Assembly (NCBI RefSeq): GCF_031455095.1
Contig: NZ_JAVDSB010000014.1
Coordinates: 62,001-126,000, forward strand
DNA: 64,000 nt
Direction: 5' to 3'
DNA from: Paenibacillus_E qinlingensis_A
GTDB lineage: Bacteria; Bacillota; Bacilli; Paenibacillales; NBRC-103111
Shown here: positions 43,545 to 52,407 of the stretch, one piece after another
How positions within the stretch are numbered: the first letter of the stretch is position 1
Layout of the letters: every line of letters starts with the position of its first letter
Program-made: the position numbers and the translations under genes
Notes under the pieces: generated by a model
What the model was told of the DNA's origin: nothing
Databases searched by the model: none
Seen by the model: the letters and a program-made list of their open reading frames with translations, nothing else

Positions 43545-44783
43545 CTACGGTTGGGTTATTGTAAGATCCGTACCACCAAATTCAACATTAACATTTCCTG
43601 ATTTGATAGTCGATCCAGTCCAGTTAAGCAGTGCATAATTATTGGCCTTCAAAGCATCAATAATTCTATTATCCGTCCCTCCGCCTTTTCCACTTAAAAA
43701 GTACATTTTCTGCAGAACTGTACTATTCAAAGTTTCCTTCAGCGTGCTGGTTGCGTCTGTTAAATCTGCAGAAGTCGGGTTCGTGATATTATGGTTATCG
43801 TAATAAGCATTCACGATGTCATTATAGCTATTCGTAACAATCGCGTACTTCGGATTGATGGTGCTAGCAATCGAACCCGGCATGAGACTAAAATAGAAGC
43901 CATGATGCGCAACCTGATAAACGCTAATATTCCCTACGATTTCTTCTATTTTTTTACCAACTTCGTAAGAATAATTTTGATTACTATTCTCACCTACATC
44001 AGCGCCCAAGTATGTTCTGAAATTGGTTCCCGTACTTGTTGTGCACTTTAACAACAAGGTTGTTGCGTTCAAGTTTTCATCCCATTTGTCGGATGACAAT
44101 TGTTCTATGATAGACTCGTGATTCCAGTCGTTTCCATTAAACCAGGTCATCGTAAATTTACCAAAAGTGATCGTGTCATACATGCCAACAGATACGTAAC
44201 TGCCTTGTGCATTTTTGGTAAACTTCTCAATCTTCGCCTTGAACTTATTAGCGGATAAACCTCTAAGCTCCGATAAGGATCCAACATCATTATCGAAGGC
44301 TTCATACGGCTTTATTTTACCGATCGCCATGTTTTTAACTTTAGCGGCAGCAATGATCGCATTCGCTCTGTTAGCAATACTGGCTTCACCGGAATACGAT
44401 GAGGCCGGATCTGCTGCGTCCTTTAAATAGAGTGTCGTGTTGGCATCTTCAAAACTTGCGATGGCCGCTTCGGCACCCCCTGCATGATCCCCATGCATAT
44501 GAGAGAAAGCGATAAAAGACAATTTGGTCGATCCAAGTACAGATGTTAAATAGGGCGCTACATAAGTTGTGTAATCTCCACTCGTTCCCGTGTCAACCAA
44601 CCCATAGCTTGCCGTAGTACCGCTAATTGTTTTAATTAGGGTAGCATTTCCTTTTTGACCAAGGTTGATAAAATAAACGCCAGCTTCAGCAGGAGCAGCA
44701 GCAAATGATTGCGCATTGAACATAAGTAAACTCATACAAAATAAGACAACCCATGCAAGCTTCATTCTCAACCTTGTTTTCAC
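43545..44783 (-). CDS. Secreted MBL-fold hydrolase (ComEC-like MBL domain)
   Basis: 412 residues. The signal peptide ends near SFAAA; then VYFINLGQKGNATLIKT, GLVDTGTSGDY and FSHMHGDHAGG carry the metallo-beta-lactamase HxHxDH motif, and YLGADVGEN and VYQVAHHG the later ligands. The pattern VG(Q)GN-A-LI..DTG..HxHxDH..AHHG is that of ComEC-type MBL domains, here alone and exported. Last gene of the five-gene minus operon of the LacI module. Extracellular substrate unknown; a phosphodiester is plausible. Confidence 0.8.
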   Translation of the reverse strand: MKTRLRMKLAWVVLFCMSLLMFNAQSFAAAPAEAGVYFINLGQKGNATLIKTISGTTASYGLVDTGTSGDYTTYVAPYLTSVLGSTKLSFIAFSHMHGDHAGGAEAAIASFEDANTTLYLKDAADPASSYSGEASIANRANAIIAAAKVKNMAIGKIKPYEAFDNDVGSLSELRGLSANKFKAKIEKFTKNAQGSYVSVGMYDTITFGKFTMTWFNGNDWNHESIIEQLSSDKWDENLNATTLLLKCTTSTGTNFRTYLGADVGENSNQNYSYEVGKKIEEIVGNISVYQVAHHGFYFSLMPGSIASTINPKYAIVTNSYNDIVNAYYDNHNITNPTSADLTDATSTLKETLNSTVLQKMYFLSGKGGGTDNRIIDALKANNYALLNWTGSTIKSGNVNVEFGGTDLTITQP

Positions 44784-44807
44784 AATAACACGCTCCTCAA
44801 TATGTGA

Positions 44808-45389
44808 TTAATCCTCTGACAAGTGTCTGACACAATCATATAGCACATACTCCGGCTTCTCGCCGTTATGAGTAATCGTCGTGACGGACGTATTGCGCAA
44901 TTCGTTACCCGTTGACTCGTCCTTCATTAATTCCTTAAGGGTTTCTCCAAGAAAATAACCATGCGTGACGACAAGTACCTTTTGGCCAACATACCGAGAA
45001 GCTATGTCCTGAACAAAGTCGATTCCGCGCGCACGCATGGACTCATGGGTTTCCTGCCCCATATCGAGCTCGTTCCAGTTCTCTCCCCATCGTGCAACTC
45101 GTTCAGCTTCAATTGTGTCGGCAATTAATCCTCTATCCATTTCACGCAGTCGCACATCGAATAAGTCAACCGGCTTGCCGATTGCGATCGAAATAATTTC
45201 CGCTGTTTCTCGGGCTCTTCTTAAATCACTGGAGATAAAAACGTCCCACTGCTCTTCAGAGAGCCGTTTGGCAACTAAAGCAGCTTGCGCTATACCCGTT
45301 TCATTCAACGGATTTTGCGTATGGCCCTGTGCTCTCTTCTCGATATTGTGATCGGTTATCCCGTGTCTGACGAATGTAATTGTAGTCAT
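44808..45389 (-). CDS. Histidine phosphatase (phosphoglycerate mutase-like)
   Basis: 193 residues. The phosphohistidine motif is FVRHGITDHN, then SSDLRRARETAEII, the acidic REMDRG, and VVTHGYFLGETL with the second His. Broad phosphatase family (branch 1). In this module it would remove phosphate inside the cell after uptake or MBL cleavage; that role is inferred from context. 14 bases after the RNase-J-like MBL gene. Confidence 0.82.
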   Translation of the reverse strand: MTTITFVRHGITDHNIEKRAQGHTQNPLNETGIAQAALVAKRLSEEQWDVFISSDLRRARETAEIISIAIGKPVDLFDVRLREMDRGLIADTIEAERVARWGENWNELDMGQETHESMRARGIDFVQDIASRYVGQKVLVVTHGYFLGETLKELMKDESTGNELRNTSVTTITHNGEKPEYVLYDCVRHLSED

Positions 45390-45403
45390 CGTTTTTCTCT
45401 CTT

Positions 45404-46807
45404 TCAGATAGTTGTGGAAGCAAGGATCGAAGCCACTGTCACCGTCTCTCCCTTTTGCGGAAAATAGGCGTTGATTCCTCTCGTATCTTGCGACCTTGGG
45501 TGGCGGCTGTGCAGCGTAATAACTGCTTTAGGAGCTATTCGCTCGATCATATCGGCGATAGCTTCGGGATGCGCGTGCCCACCGTTGCACAACGAATGGC
45601 CAGTAATTCCGAATGTTTTCAAATATTTCGCCACATCAGCATGATCGACTTTAACGCTATAATCGGACTGAATGAAATGTGAACCCCCCTGCGAATCACC
45701 GAGCGTTTCCAATTCAATCATATGGGCAAGATCGGGAAATTTGTAAAAGTAGACATAGTCGTTTTTCCGTTCGGCCATTTCCTCCAAGGAAATCGTCTTG
45801 TTAGGCACCTGCAACTTGTCTGTCACTGTCGCGTCGACGATTAGAATATCTACGCCAAGTGCGGGATGCCCTTCTAGAATACGCAGGCCTTCTTGATTGG
45901 CCCTATGCCAGATGACCGCATGAGAAGCGTCCATGACAACCTTCCGCCCTTTTTCCACTGCAATGGCCATCATGTCCGCCATTCGCTCCAGATCCCGGGG
46001 TGACATTTGCAGATAAATGAGTCCCTCCGCTTCATCAACAATATCGGCATACCGAGACAATAGCTCGACTTCCGTCATCTGGTTGGACAACACAGCAGAC
46101 GGATCCGCTGCAAGACGCGTGCCTTCCGTAATTAAGAGGTCAATCTGCTTCTCACGGCAAAGCTCGATGAATCGGTCTATCCGTTCCGAGTGCTTGCCTT
46201 GTTTCCGCCAATCTCCTGTATAAGCGATGGTGTGGTCGCCGCCGTCAATAATAATACCCGCCGTTCCTGTAGAATTATGGTCCATCTCGACGATCTGCAT
46301 CGTAAATTCGCCGAAATCGACGACACTCAAATCGTCGCACACCATAATCCGCGCAGCCGTATCGAAAGAATGGCCCCCTGCAACCATACCCTGGTACAGG
46401 GAATGAGCATCGTGATTCATATATACGGGAATATTCGGGTTGGCGTAAGGTAGAATGGCCATATGATCCGTATGCATATGGCCAATAAATAAACGAATTC
46501 CCTCGTAATGCGGAAAATCAATGTTACCCCACGAACGGCGTACCTTCGCCATATCCAGATCCTTCATATGCTGCGGGTCGTAAAGCTGAACTAGCGGAGC
46601 GGTCATTCCGCCAAGCAAGAACTGCCGCAGCTCACGGCCGGGTGATGCTCCTACAGGCTCGTACAGCGTCAACTGTTTGGGGAACAGCAGGCTGCTGTGC
46701 TCGACACCAAAATCGAAGAGGACAGCCTGTTCACCTTTTCCGTAGAGAACCTGTACGCCTCCGTATTCACCTACTCCGCCAAAAAAAGTTAATTGCCCTG
46801 TGTGCAT
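45404..46807 (-). CDS. Cytoplasmic MBL-fold hydrolase, RNase J-like
   Basis: 467 residues with no signal peptide. LTFFGGVGEYGGVQVLYGKGEQAVLFDFG, FIGHMHTDHMAI (HxHxDH), VEMDHNSTGTAGI, IAYTGDWR and VITLHSRHPRSQDTRGI resemble RNase J/beta-CASP-like MBL enzymes, but it sits in a sugar-uptake operon and lacks RNase J's length, so a small-molecule phosphoesterase or lactonase role is possible. 12 bases after the binding-protein gene. Confidence 0.75.
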   Translation of the reverse strand: MHTGQLTFFGGVGEYGGVQVLYGKGEQAVLFDFGVEHSSLLFPKQLTLYEPVGASPGRELRQFLLGGMTAPLVQLYDPQHMKDLDMAKVRRSWGNIDFPHYEGIRLFIGHMHTDHMAILPYANPNIPVYMNHDAHSLYQGMVAGGHSFDTAARIMVCDDLSVVDFGEFTMQIVEMDHNSTGTAGIIIDGGDHTIAYTGDWRKQGKHSERIDRFIELCREKQIDLLITEGTRLAADPSAVLSNQMTEVELLSRYADIVDEAEGLIYLQMSPRDLERMADMMAIAVEKGRKVVMDASHAVIWHRANQEGLRILEGHPALGVDILIVDATVTDKLQVPNKTISLEEMAERKNDYVYFYKFPDLAHMIELETLGDSQGGSHFIQSDYSVKVDHADVAKYLKTFGITGHSLCNGGHAHPEAIADMIERIAPKAVITLHSRHPRSQDTRGINAYFPQKGETVTVASILASTTI

Positions 46808-46819
46808 GACGCTCGCCCC

Positions 46820-48232
46820 CTACTGCGGATTCGCTTGCCGCCAGTCATTCAGCATCTGTTTGGATTTGGAGTCTATATTGGCAATCGTCTTGTCTACATC
46901 TTGAGTGCCTTTGCTAAAGCGAACTATTTCATCCTGTACAATGCGATCTACGTCCGTAAAGGAAGGGATCCAAGGCTCCAAGTATTTCTTGTAATTTTTT
47001 GAATTATCGCTGATTTTTTTGATGATATTGAACTGCGGATTTTTCACCAAAAATTCCTTCGTTTCTGTCAACTCCATAGCTTTCGTATTCATCGGATAAT
47101 AGCCTGTATTCATAAACCATTTCGCTGACACCTCTGGGGTTGCTAGATATTTCAAGTAATCCCATGCTCCCAGTAAGCTATCTTTATTGGCCCGGTCAAA
47201 CAGATAGACAGCAGAGCCGCCGATACCCGTACCGCTCGTGCTCGCCGCGTTAACGCGTGGTAATTCTGCAACCCCTACGTCAAACAAGCCTGCGTCAATA
47301 ATATCCTTCTTAAATCCACCCATCGACGCTGTAGATGCTGGAATCATTGAATACAACCCAGACTGAAATCCTTTCGTTGGCGCCGCATCCGTAAATTCAG
47401 CACCTCCGGTAGCAAGTACTTTCTGCCATTCGGTCAACAATGTTTTCAACGTGCCGTCACTTGTCATCGTCATTGCGCTAGGCGTACCTGTCCGTCCTTC
47501 TTCCTTATCAAAAATATATTTATTCTCTCCTTGCATCGGAATCCACGTCCCGAGTAAGAAAAAGCGCAGCTGTGCGCTAATACCGTAGCGTTCGATTTTG
47601 TCCCCGTTTTTCACTTTAAGTGCATCCACCGCTTTTGCCAGCTCTTCCAGTGTTTTCGGTGGATTTTCCGGATCCAGCCCTGCGCTGCGGAAATGATTCT
47701 TGTTATAGTACAACATGATGGAGGAATTCGAGAATGGCAATCCGAGCATTTTGTCATTGTATTTCGCGTATTGCAACGCATTCGGGTTTAAGTCGCTTGC
47801 GTTCAATCCGGACTTATCCTTATCCATAAAGTTTTGGACAGGGACAATAAATTTAGAATCCTTCACATCGAAAATCCCTTTAGAGCTGAGCTGCATAATA
47901 TCTGGTAATTCTTGCTGCGAACCCGATCGAAGAACAGCCGCCAGCTTGGTTGCTGCTTCGTCATAAGTTCCCTGAAAAACTGGCGTTATCGTGATGCCTT
48001 TAGCCTTGCCGACCGTTTCATTATATTCTTTGGCCGTACTTTCAATATTCGCCGCGGCTGCACCCGTCATAGAGTGCCAAAAATCAACCTTTACAGGAGC
48101 GCTCGGCAATAAGCTTTCTTGTGTCAGAGCACTCGACACTGGCGTAGTTTCTTGTTCTTCCTTGGCAGCACATGCTGTCATAACGGAGATGCATACGCTC
48201 AACATTAATAAAGTTTTCAACTTGTTATACAT
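46820..48232 (-). CDS. Sugar ABC importer solute-binding lipoprotein (UgpB-like)
   Basis: 470 residues. The lipobox is VMTACAAK, followed by a family-1 solute-binding fold: PVKVDFWHSMTGAAAANIESTAKEYNE, NHFRSAGLDPENPPKTLEELAKAVDAL, GGSAVYLFDRANKDSLLGAWDYLKYLATPEVSAKWFMNTGYYP. The motif FWHSMTG followed by GYYP fits UgpB-like binding proteins for glycerol-3-phosphate and related phosphodiesters. Its permeases are on the opposite strand at 50625 and 51575; no ATPase gene is nearby, so a shared MsmK-type ATPase is likely. Confidence 0.85.
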   Translation of the reverse strand: MYNKLKTLLMLSVCISVMTACAAKEEQETTPVSSALTQESLLPSAPVKVDFWHSMTGAAAANIESTAKEYNETVGKAKGITITPVFQGTYDEAATKLAAVLRSGSQQELPDIMQLSSKGIFDVKDSKFIVPVQNFMDKDKSGLNASDLNPNALQYAKYNDKMLGLPFSNSSIMLYYNKNHFRSAGLDPENPPKTLEELAKAVDALKVKNGDKIERYGISAQLRFFLLGTWIPMQGENKYIFDKEEGRTGTPSAMTMTSDGTLKTLLTEWQKVLATGGAEFTDAAPTKGFQSGLYSMIPASTASMGGFKKDIIDAGLFDVGVAELPRVNAASTSGTGIGGSAVYLFDRANKDSLLGAWDYLKYLATPEVSAKWFMNTGYYPMNTKAMELTETKEFLVKNPQFNIIKKISDNSKNYKKYLEPWIPSFTDVDRIVQDEIVRFSKGTQDVDKTIANIDSKSKQMLNDWRQANPQ

Positions 48233-48265
48233 GGTTCAATCTCCACTCCTATTGGTATATTCTGT

Positions 48266-49141
48266 TTATGCCAGCGACAGTAAATATTGACCGACTTGAT
48301 AGGTATAGCCCGCCGTCAAATCCTTTAATTTCTCTGGCATACTGTTATTTATTTTAATTTCGTATACGAAATCGCCTTGATACCCAATTTCCTTCCATAA
48401 TGGCATTATGGATTCCCAGTCGATATTCCCGTGGAAAGGAAGTAAGTGATCATCTGCCAATCCTTGGTTGTCATCCACATGCAACGCGATAATCCGCTTG
48501 CCTAACAGTCGAATCGGGCGAAGCTGACTTCCATATACGCGGTTAGCGTGTCCGATATCCCAACATACGCCGACGCGAGGATCATTGTAGGAGTCAACCA
48601 AAGCAATCAACTCTTCGGCTGTTACTCCGAAACGTCGATGACCATTGGCATCGAACATGTTTTCAAATGCCACATGGACATTCAATTTCGCCGCTTGTTC
48701 CATGATGGGGTCATACACTTGATGGTTCAGCCTGAGATTAGCTTCTAGGTTATGCTCATCCAAATTCATTGCCGTTAAGGGATGAAAGACCGCCGCTTTC
48801 ACACCCAGAACGCTGCTTGCGATTAAAGAACGACGGGTAATCTCGTTGAAGAATGCTTCCTCTTCCGATCCGGCAGGGTAAAGTTTGCTCCCAGGCAAGT
48901 AAGGCGGATGGGACTGGCAAAATTCAACACCGGCCTTCTCAGCTGCTTCTTTCATTCGGTAAAGCGCGACTTCCCAATCGGGACCGTTCAGTTCGGTTTT
49001 ATTGTGAATCATCGCGCACATGTTGAGGTCTAGGACGGAGAAACCGGCATTTTTGCACCTTTGGATCGATTCCTCGTATCCAATGTGCGCGTCTTCTTCT
49101 CTTCGTTCTCTAAACAAACTTGTCATTGTTGCCAAGCGCAT
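48266..49141 (-). CDS. Sugar phosphate isomerase/epimerase-like TIM barrel
   Basis: 291 residues of the xylose-isomerase-like TIM-barrel family: CKNAGFSVLDLNMCAM, CQSHPPYLPG, VAFENMFDANGHRRFGVTAEELIALVDSYNDPRVGVCWDIGHANRVYG, IIALHVDDNQGLADDHLLPFHGNIDWESI. The Glu, Asp, His metal ligands can be picked out. First gene of the left operon, with a LacI-type operator-like site 28 bases upstream. Confidence 0.82.
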   Translation of the reverse strand: MRLATMTSLFRERREEDAHIGYEESIQRCKNAGFSVLDLNMCAMIHNKTELNGPDWEVALYRMKEAAEKAGVEFCQSHPPYLPGSKLYPAGSEEEAFFNEITRRSLIASSVLGVKAAVFHPLTAMNLDEHNLEANLRLNHQVYDPIMEQAAKLNVHVAFENMFDANGHRRFGVTAEELIALVDSYNDPRVGVCWDIGHANRVYGSQLRPIRLLGKRIIALHVDDNQGLADDHLLPFHGNIDWESIMPLWKEIGYQGDFVYEIKINNSMPEKLKDLTAGYTYQVGQYLLSLA

Positions 49142-49168
49142 GGTCAGACCTCCTAGTCATTTTTCATT

Positions 49169-49184
49169 TTTGGAACGGTTGAAA
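49169..49184. promoter_or_regulatory. Imperfect LacI-type operator before isomerase operon
   Basis: TTTGGAACGGTTGAAA matches 13 of 16 positions of the perfect palindrome at 50558. Position just before the first gene of the left operon suggests joint control. Confidence 0.55.
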
Positions 49185-49289
49185 TTTTTCCGATAGCTAC
49201 TTTATTCCGTTCACTCTTATCCAACTTATCACTATTACTCCCTTTGAATAAACCGATTTTCGTTAACTGGAAGTAAATAAATTGTGAAT

Positions 49290-49321
49290 TTCACCGCCAA
49301 CAACTTACATTTGGCGGTGAA
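49290..49321 (-). terminator. Terminator of LacI gene
   Basis: Perfect 11-base stem TTCACCGCCAA / TTGGCGGTGAA that includes the regulator's stop region; no long T-run. Confidence 0.65.
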
Positions 49322-50345
49322 TATGTAAATCCCTTACCGAATTGCGCTCAATTAATGTAGGTTCCAGCTTTAAAGAAACCTCTTGGGCATTCTTATTATG
49401 CATGCGATTCAGCATCGCAAGGCATGCCGCTTCACCCAGCTGCCTTTTATGTCCATCGATGATGGTCAACGCCAATGGTGAATGCGCAGTAATGATGGAT
49501 TCTTCGTAACCCATGACGGAGATATCTTCCGGTATCCGCACGCCTTGCTTGTACAAATATCGAATAATTCCCATGGTGATCCCATCGCTCCCGCCAAAAA
49601 CCGCATCAGGCCTAATTCCTTTTTCCCACAACTCATTCATCGCATCGTATCCGCCCCTGCCTGTATACGCAGCATGAATAACATGCATTTGTTTCTCTCC
49701 AAGGTGGCTTTCCTCGTTAAAGGCTGCTGTAAAACCCGCCAGTTTTTCTATGGAATTCACATTATCTATAGGCCCATTCACAAAAGCGATGTTGTTGTGT
49801 CCTTTTTCCAGCAAATGCTTAGCGACAAGATAACCGATCTGATAAGCATTGACGGATACGGAATCGACGCCCTCATACGTACGGCCAATAATGACGACGA
49901 ATATATTTTCCTTTCGGAGACTCTCAATAAATTGACTGTCGAACAAGCCACCAATGATAAATACCCCGTCTACACGTTTGTTTTTGACAATGTTCGGCAG
50001 CTTATCACGCATGGAAAAACGTTCGGTTAGCAACGTATAATCTGTATTTTTCAATCCTTCATTGATGCCGAAGCTGACATCGAACAGCAGTGTTTCGGGA
50101 ATTGAATCGAACCCGTAAGACAGATTTTCCTCTCCGGAGGTTACAAAGATCAACCCGAATGTCCCTTTTTTACTTGTCGTTAGTGCCCTTGCAACCATAT
50201 TAGGTACATAGCCCAGTTTGTGAATGGCTTGCAGTACCTTGTATCTCGTTTCCAGCTTGACTAAATTACTCCCGTTTATGACCAAAGAAACTGTGCTTTT
50301 GGACACACCAGCTTCCATCGCAATATCCATTATTGTGACACCCAT
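49305..50345 (-). CDS. LacI-family regulator of the MBL/sugar-phosphate module
   Basis: 346 residues. The helix-turn-helix is TIMDIAMEAGVSKSTVSLVINGSNLVKLETRYKVLQAI, then a ligand-binding core (KLGYVPNMVARALTTSKKGTFGLIF ... GHNNIAFVNGPIDN, PDAVFGGSDGITMGIIRYLYKQGVRIPEDISVMGYEES). It lies between the two divergent operons and two copies of a GGAACGTTCC-type site, so it is the obvious local regulator. Confidence 0.88.
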   Translation of the reverse strand: MGVTIMDIAMEAGVSKSTVSLVINGSNLVKLETRYKVLQAIHKLGYVPNMVARALTTSKKGTFGLIFVTSGEENLSYGFDSIPETLLFDVSFGINEGLKNTDYTLLTERFSMRDKLPNIVKNKRVDGVFIIGGLFDSQFIESLRKENIFVVIIGRTYEGVDSVSVNAYQIGYLVAKHLLEKGHNNIAFVNGPIDNVNSIEKLAGFTAAFNEESHLGEKQMHVIHAAYTGRGGYDAMNELWEKGIRPDAVFGGSDGITMGIIRYLYKQGVRIPEDISVMGYEESIITAHSPLALTIIDGHKRQLGEAACLAMLNRMHNKNAQEVSLKLEPTLIERNSVRDLHIHRQM

Positions 50346-50457
50346 AAAATCCTCCCGTCGAATATCCTGCTATTCCTAACTATTTTCCAATATATATGAC
50401 CAACTCATGCGAATTGTTAACCGTAGATTAACTCTATGTTAAATCTCCCCCAGCCAA

Positions 50458-50487
50458 TTGACAACTTTTTTTAGTGTGATGTAATAT
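50458..50487 (+). promoter_or_regulatory. SigmaA-type promoter of permease operon
   Basis: TTGACA, 18 bases, TAATAT. The operator at 50558 lies about 64 bases downstream of the expected start, a road-block position. Confidence 0.6.
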
Positions 50488-50557
50488 GATCTTGTGTTGC
50501 CAGGCTGCTTGTTTGAGGGGCCATAATTGGTTGAAAATCGGAGAAGTGCCTATTATT

Positions 50558-50573
50558 TTTGGAACGTTCCAAA
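50558..50573. promoter_or_regulatory. LacI-type operator, perfect palindrome
   Basis: TTTGGAACGTTCCAAA, a 16-base perfect palindrome with central CG as in many LacI/CcpA-family operators, in the leader of the permease operon and about 210 bases upstream of the lacI-type gene. Confidence 0.75.
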
Positions 50574-50624
50574 TTAATTGAGCCTTCGACCACCTATTAC
50601 AAATGTTCGGAGGGTTATCGTCTC

Positions 50625-51578
50625 ATGGCCAAATTAGTGTCTTCGCCAATTACCAGTAGTATTCCATCGTTGCCCCACACGGTAACTCGCAAGCGCAAGC
50701 GCAGAAAAGATATATGGAAGGCTTATTTGTTCATCCTGCCCATCATCCCGTTTATCCTCGTCTTCGATTACTTTCCATTCTTACGTACCTTCATCTACAG
50801 TTTATCTAGTGTTAATGCACAAGGCAAAATCATTAGGTTCGTCGGTTTGGATAATTATATAAACCTGTTCGGCAGACAAGATTTTATCAACGCGCTGCTT
50901 GTTACGTTAAAATTTACAGCTATGTATGTACCGCTTGCCATTATCTGTCCATTGCTGCTCGCCCTAATTGCGGCTCCGAAGAGTCTGTTTGCCAAAACTA
51001 ATCAACTGCTGTATAGCATTCCAATGGGTGTTTCCATGGCAGTAACTTGTTTAATTTTCGAACAATTTTATGCGCATTCTGGACTCTTAAATTACCTGCT
51101 AAACTTACTTGGCCTCATGCAAAATACAACAGATATCAAATGGCTGCACGACCAGACGTGGGCGCTCCCTTCTCTGGTGATCCCGATGGTCTGGACTCAT
51201 ATCGGGTTCGACTTCCTGCTTATGCTGGCTGCGGTGCGCAATGTTCCACAGGATTTGTTGGAATCGTCTGAAATGGATGGTGCTAGTTATTGGACAAAAA
51301 CGTTCCGCATTACATTACCTCTGATATCGCCTACCTTATTCTTTGTTGTATGTACACAGATCATTGTCGGGTTAACCATGGTTGCCCCTGTTATGATCTT
51401 AACGAAAGGCGGTCCGCTCGGCGCTACGTCGACTCTCATTTATTATATTTACACATCCGGGTTCCGCAGTGTTAACTACTCACTTGCAAGCACTGCAAGC
51501 ATTTGTGCCTTTATCCTCACGTTTATCTTCTTGTTGATCAACTTTCTGTATGAGAAAAAAGGGGTGGTGTACGAATGA
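50625..51578 (+). CDS. Sugar ABC importer permease (UgpA/LacF-like)
   Basis: About 317 residues with six membrane segments: KAYLFILPIIPFILVFDYFPFLRTFIYS start and DLLESSEMDGASYWTKTFRITLPLISPTLFFV as EAA loop. ATG 50625 is preceded by GGAGGG; the frame is open upstream to 50559, but that would place the start inside the operator. Overlaps the next permease by four bases. Confidence 0.87.
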   Translation: MAKLVSSPITSSIPSLPHTVTRKRKRRKDIWKAYLFILPIIPFILVFDYFPFLRTFIYSLSSVNAQGKIIRFVGLDNYINLFGRQDFINALLVTLKFTAMYVPLAIICPLLLALIAAPKSLFAKTNQLLYSIPMGVSMAVTCLIFEQFYAHSGLLNYLLNLLGLMQNTTDIKWLHDQTWALPSLVIPMVWTHIGFDFLLMLAAVRNVPQDLLESSEMDGASYWTKTFRITLPLISPTLFFVVCTQIIVGLTMVAPVMILTKGGPLGATSTLIYYIYTSGFRSVNYSLASTASICAFILTFIFLLINFLYEKKGVVYE

Positions 51579-52405
51579 CCTACAATCGAAATTTGAAACT
51601 TTACATAGGCGCTGCCCTCAAACTGCTGTTGGGTTTGATCGTAGCATTTCCAATTTTTTATGCGATCATGGCTGGATTCAAAACGGAAAGCGAGTTCGGG
51701 GCATTTCCACCTTCGATCCTGCCGCATAGCTTTGCCTATTTGGACAATTTCCGCACCGTTTTGTTCGAAACCCGAATTTTGCGCTTCATGTGGAATTCAT
51801 TCTTCATAGCGCTTGTCGTTACCGTAGTACGGCTCATTCTATCCAGCTTGGCTGCCTACGCCTTTGCCTTTTTAAAATTTCCCGGAAGCAATTTCTTATT
51901 TTTCTTTATTCTTGGCACGATGATGACCCCTTCGGAAGCCTTGCTGATCTCTAACTTTATTACTGTCAGCAAGCTGCACCTATTAAACAGCTACCTGGGC
52001 ATTATGATTGTGTTCTTCGTATCCGCTACGCAGGTATTCATGTTTCGCCAATACTTCAAAACGGTATCGGGCACTTTGCGGGAAGCCGCGTTTTTGGATG
52101 GCTGCAGCGACTTGCGGTTCTATGCCAGAATCTGTATCCCTGTTTCCTTACCAATAATTATTTCCCTTGGCTTGTCATCGTTCGTCGGTGTGTGGAACGC
52201 TTACTTGTGGCCGTTGCTCGTTACGACCAAGACAGAAATGCGAACTGTACAAGTAGGTATCACGCTGCTGACAGCCCATGAAGGGTCGAACGATACCCTT
52301 GTTTTTGCCGGGATTGCGGTTATCATGATTCCATCCATTTTGTTTTTCATTTTGTTTCAACGAAATATGGCGGGTGGCATTTTTAACGGGGCTGTGAAAG
52401 GGTAA
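51575..52405 (+). CDS. Sugar ABC importer permease (UgpE/LacG-like)
   Basis: 276 residues, six membrane segments; EAA loop LREAAFLDGCSDLRFYARICIPVSLPII and NAYLWPLLVTTKTEMRTVQVGI, typical of the second permease of carbohydrate importers. Works with the preceding permease and the UgpB-like lipoprotein on the other strand. Confidence 0.87.
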   Translation: MTYNRNLKLYIGAALKLLLGLIVAFPIFYAIMAGFKTESEFGAFPPSILPHSFAYLDNFRTVLFETRILRFMWNSFFIALVVTVVRLILSSLAAYAFAFLKFPGSNFLFFFILGTMMTPSEALLISNFITVSKLHLLNSYLGIMIVFFVSATQVFMFRQYFKTVSGTLREAAFLDGCSDLRFYARICIPVSLPIIISLGLSSFVGVWNAYLWPLLVTTKTEMRTVQVGITLLTAHEGSNDTLVFAGIAVIMIPSILFFILFQRNMAGGIFNGAVKG

Positions 52406-52407
52406 AA

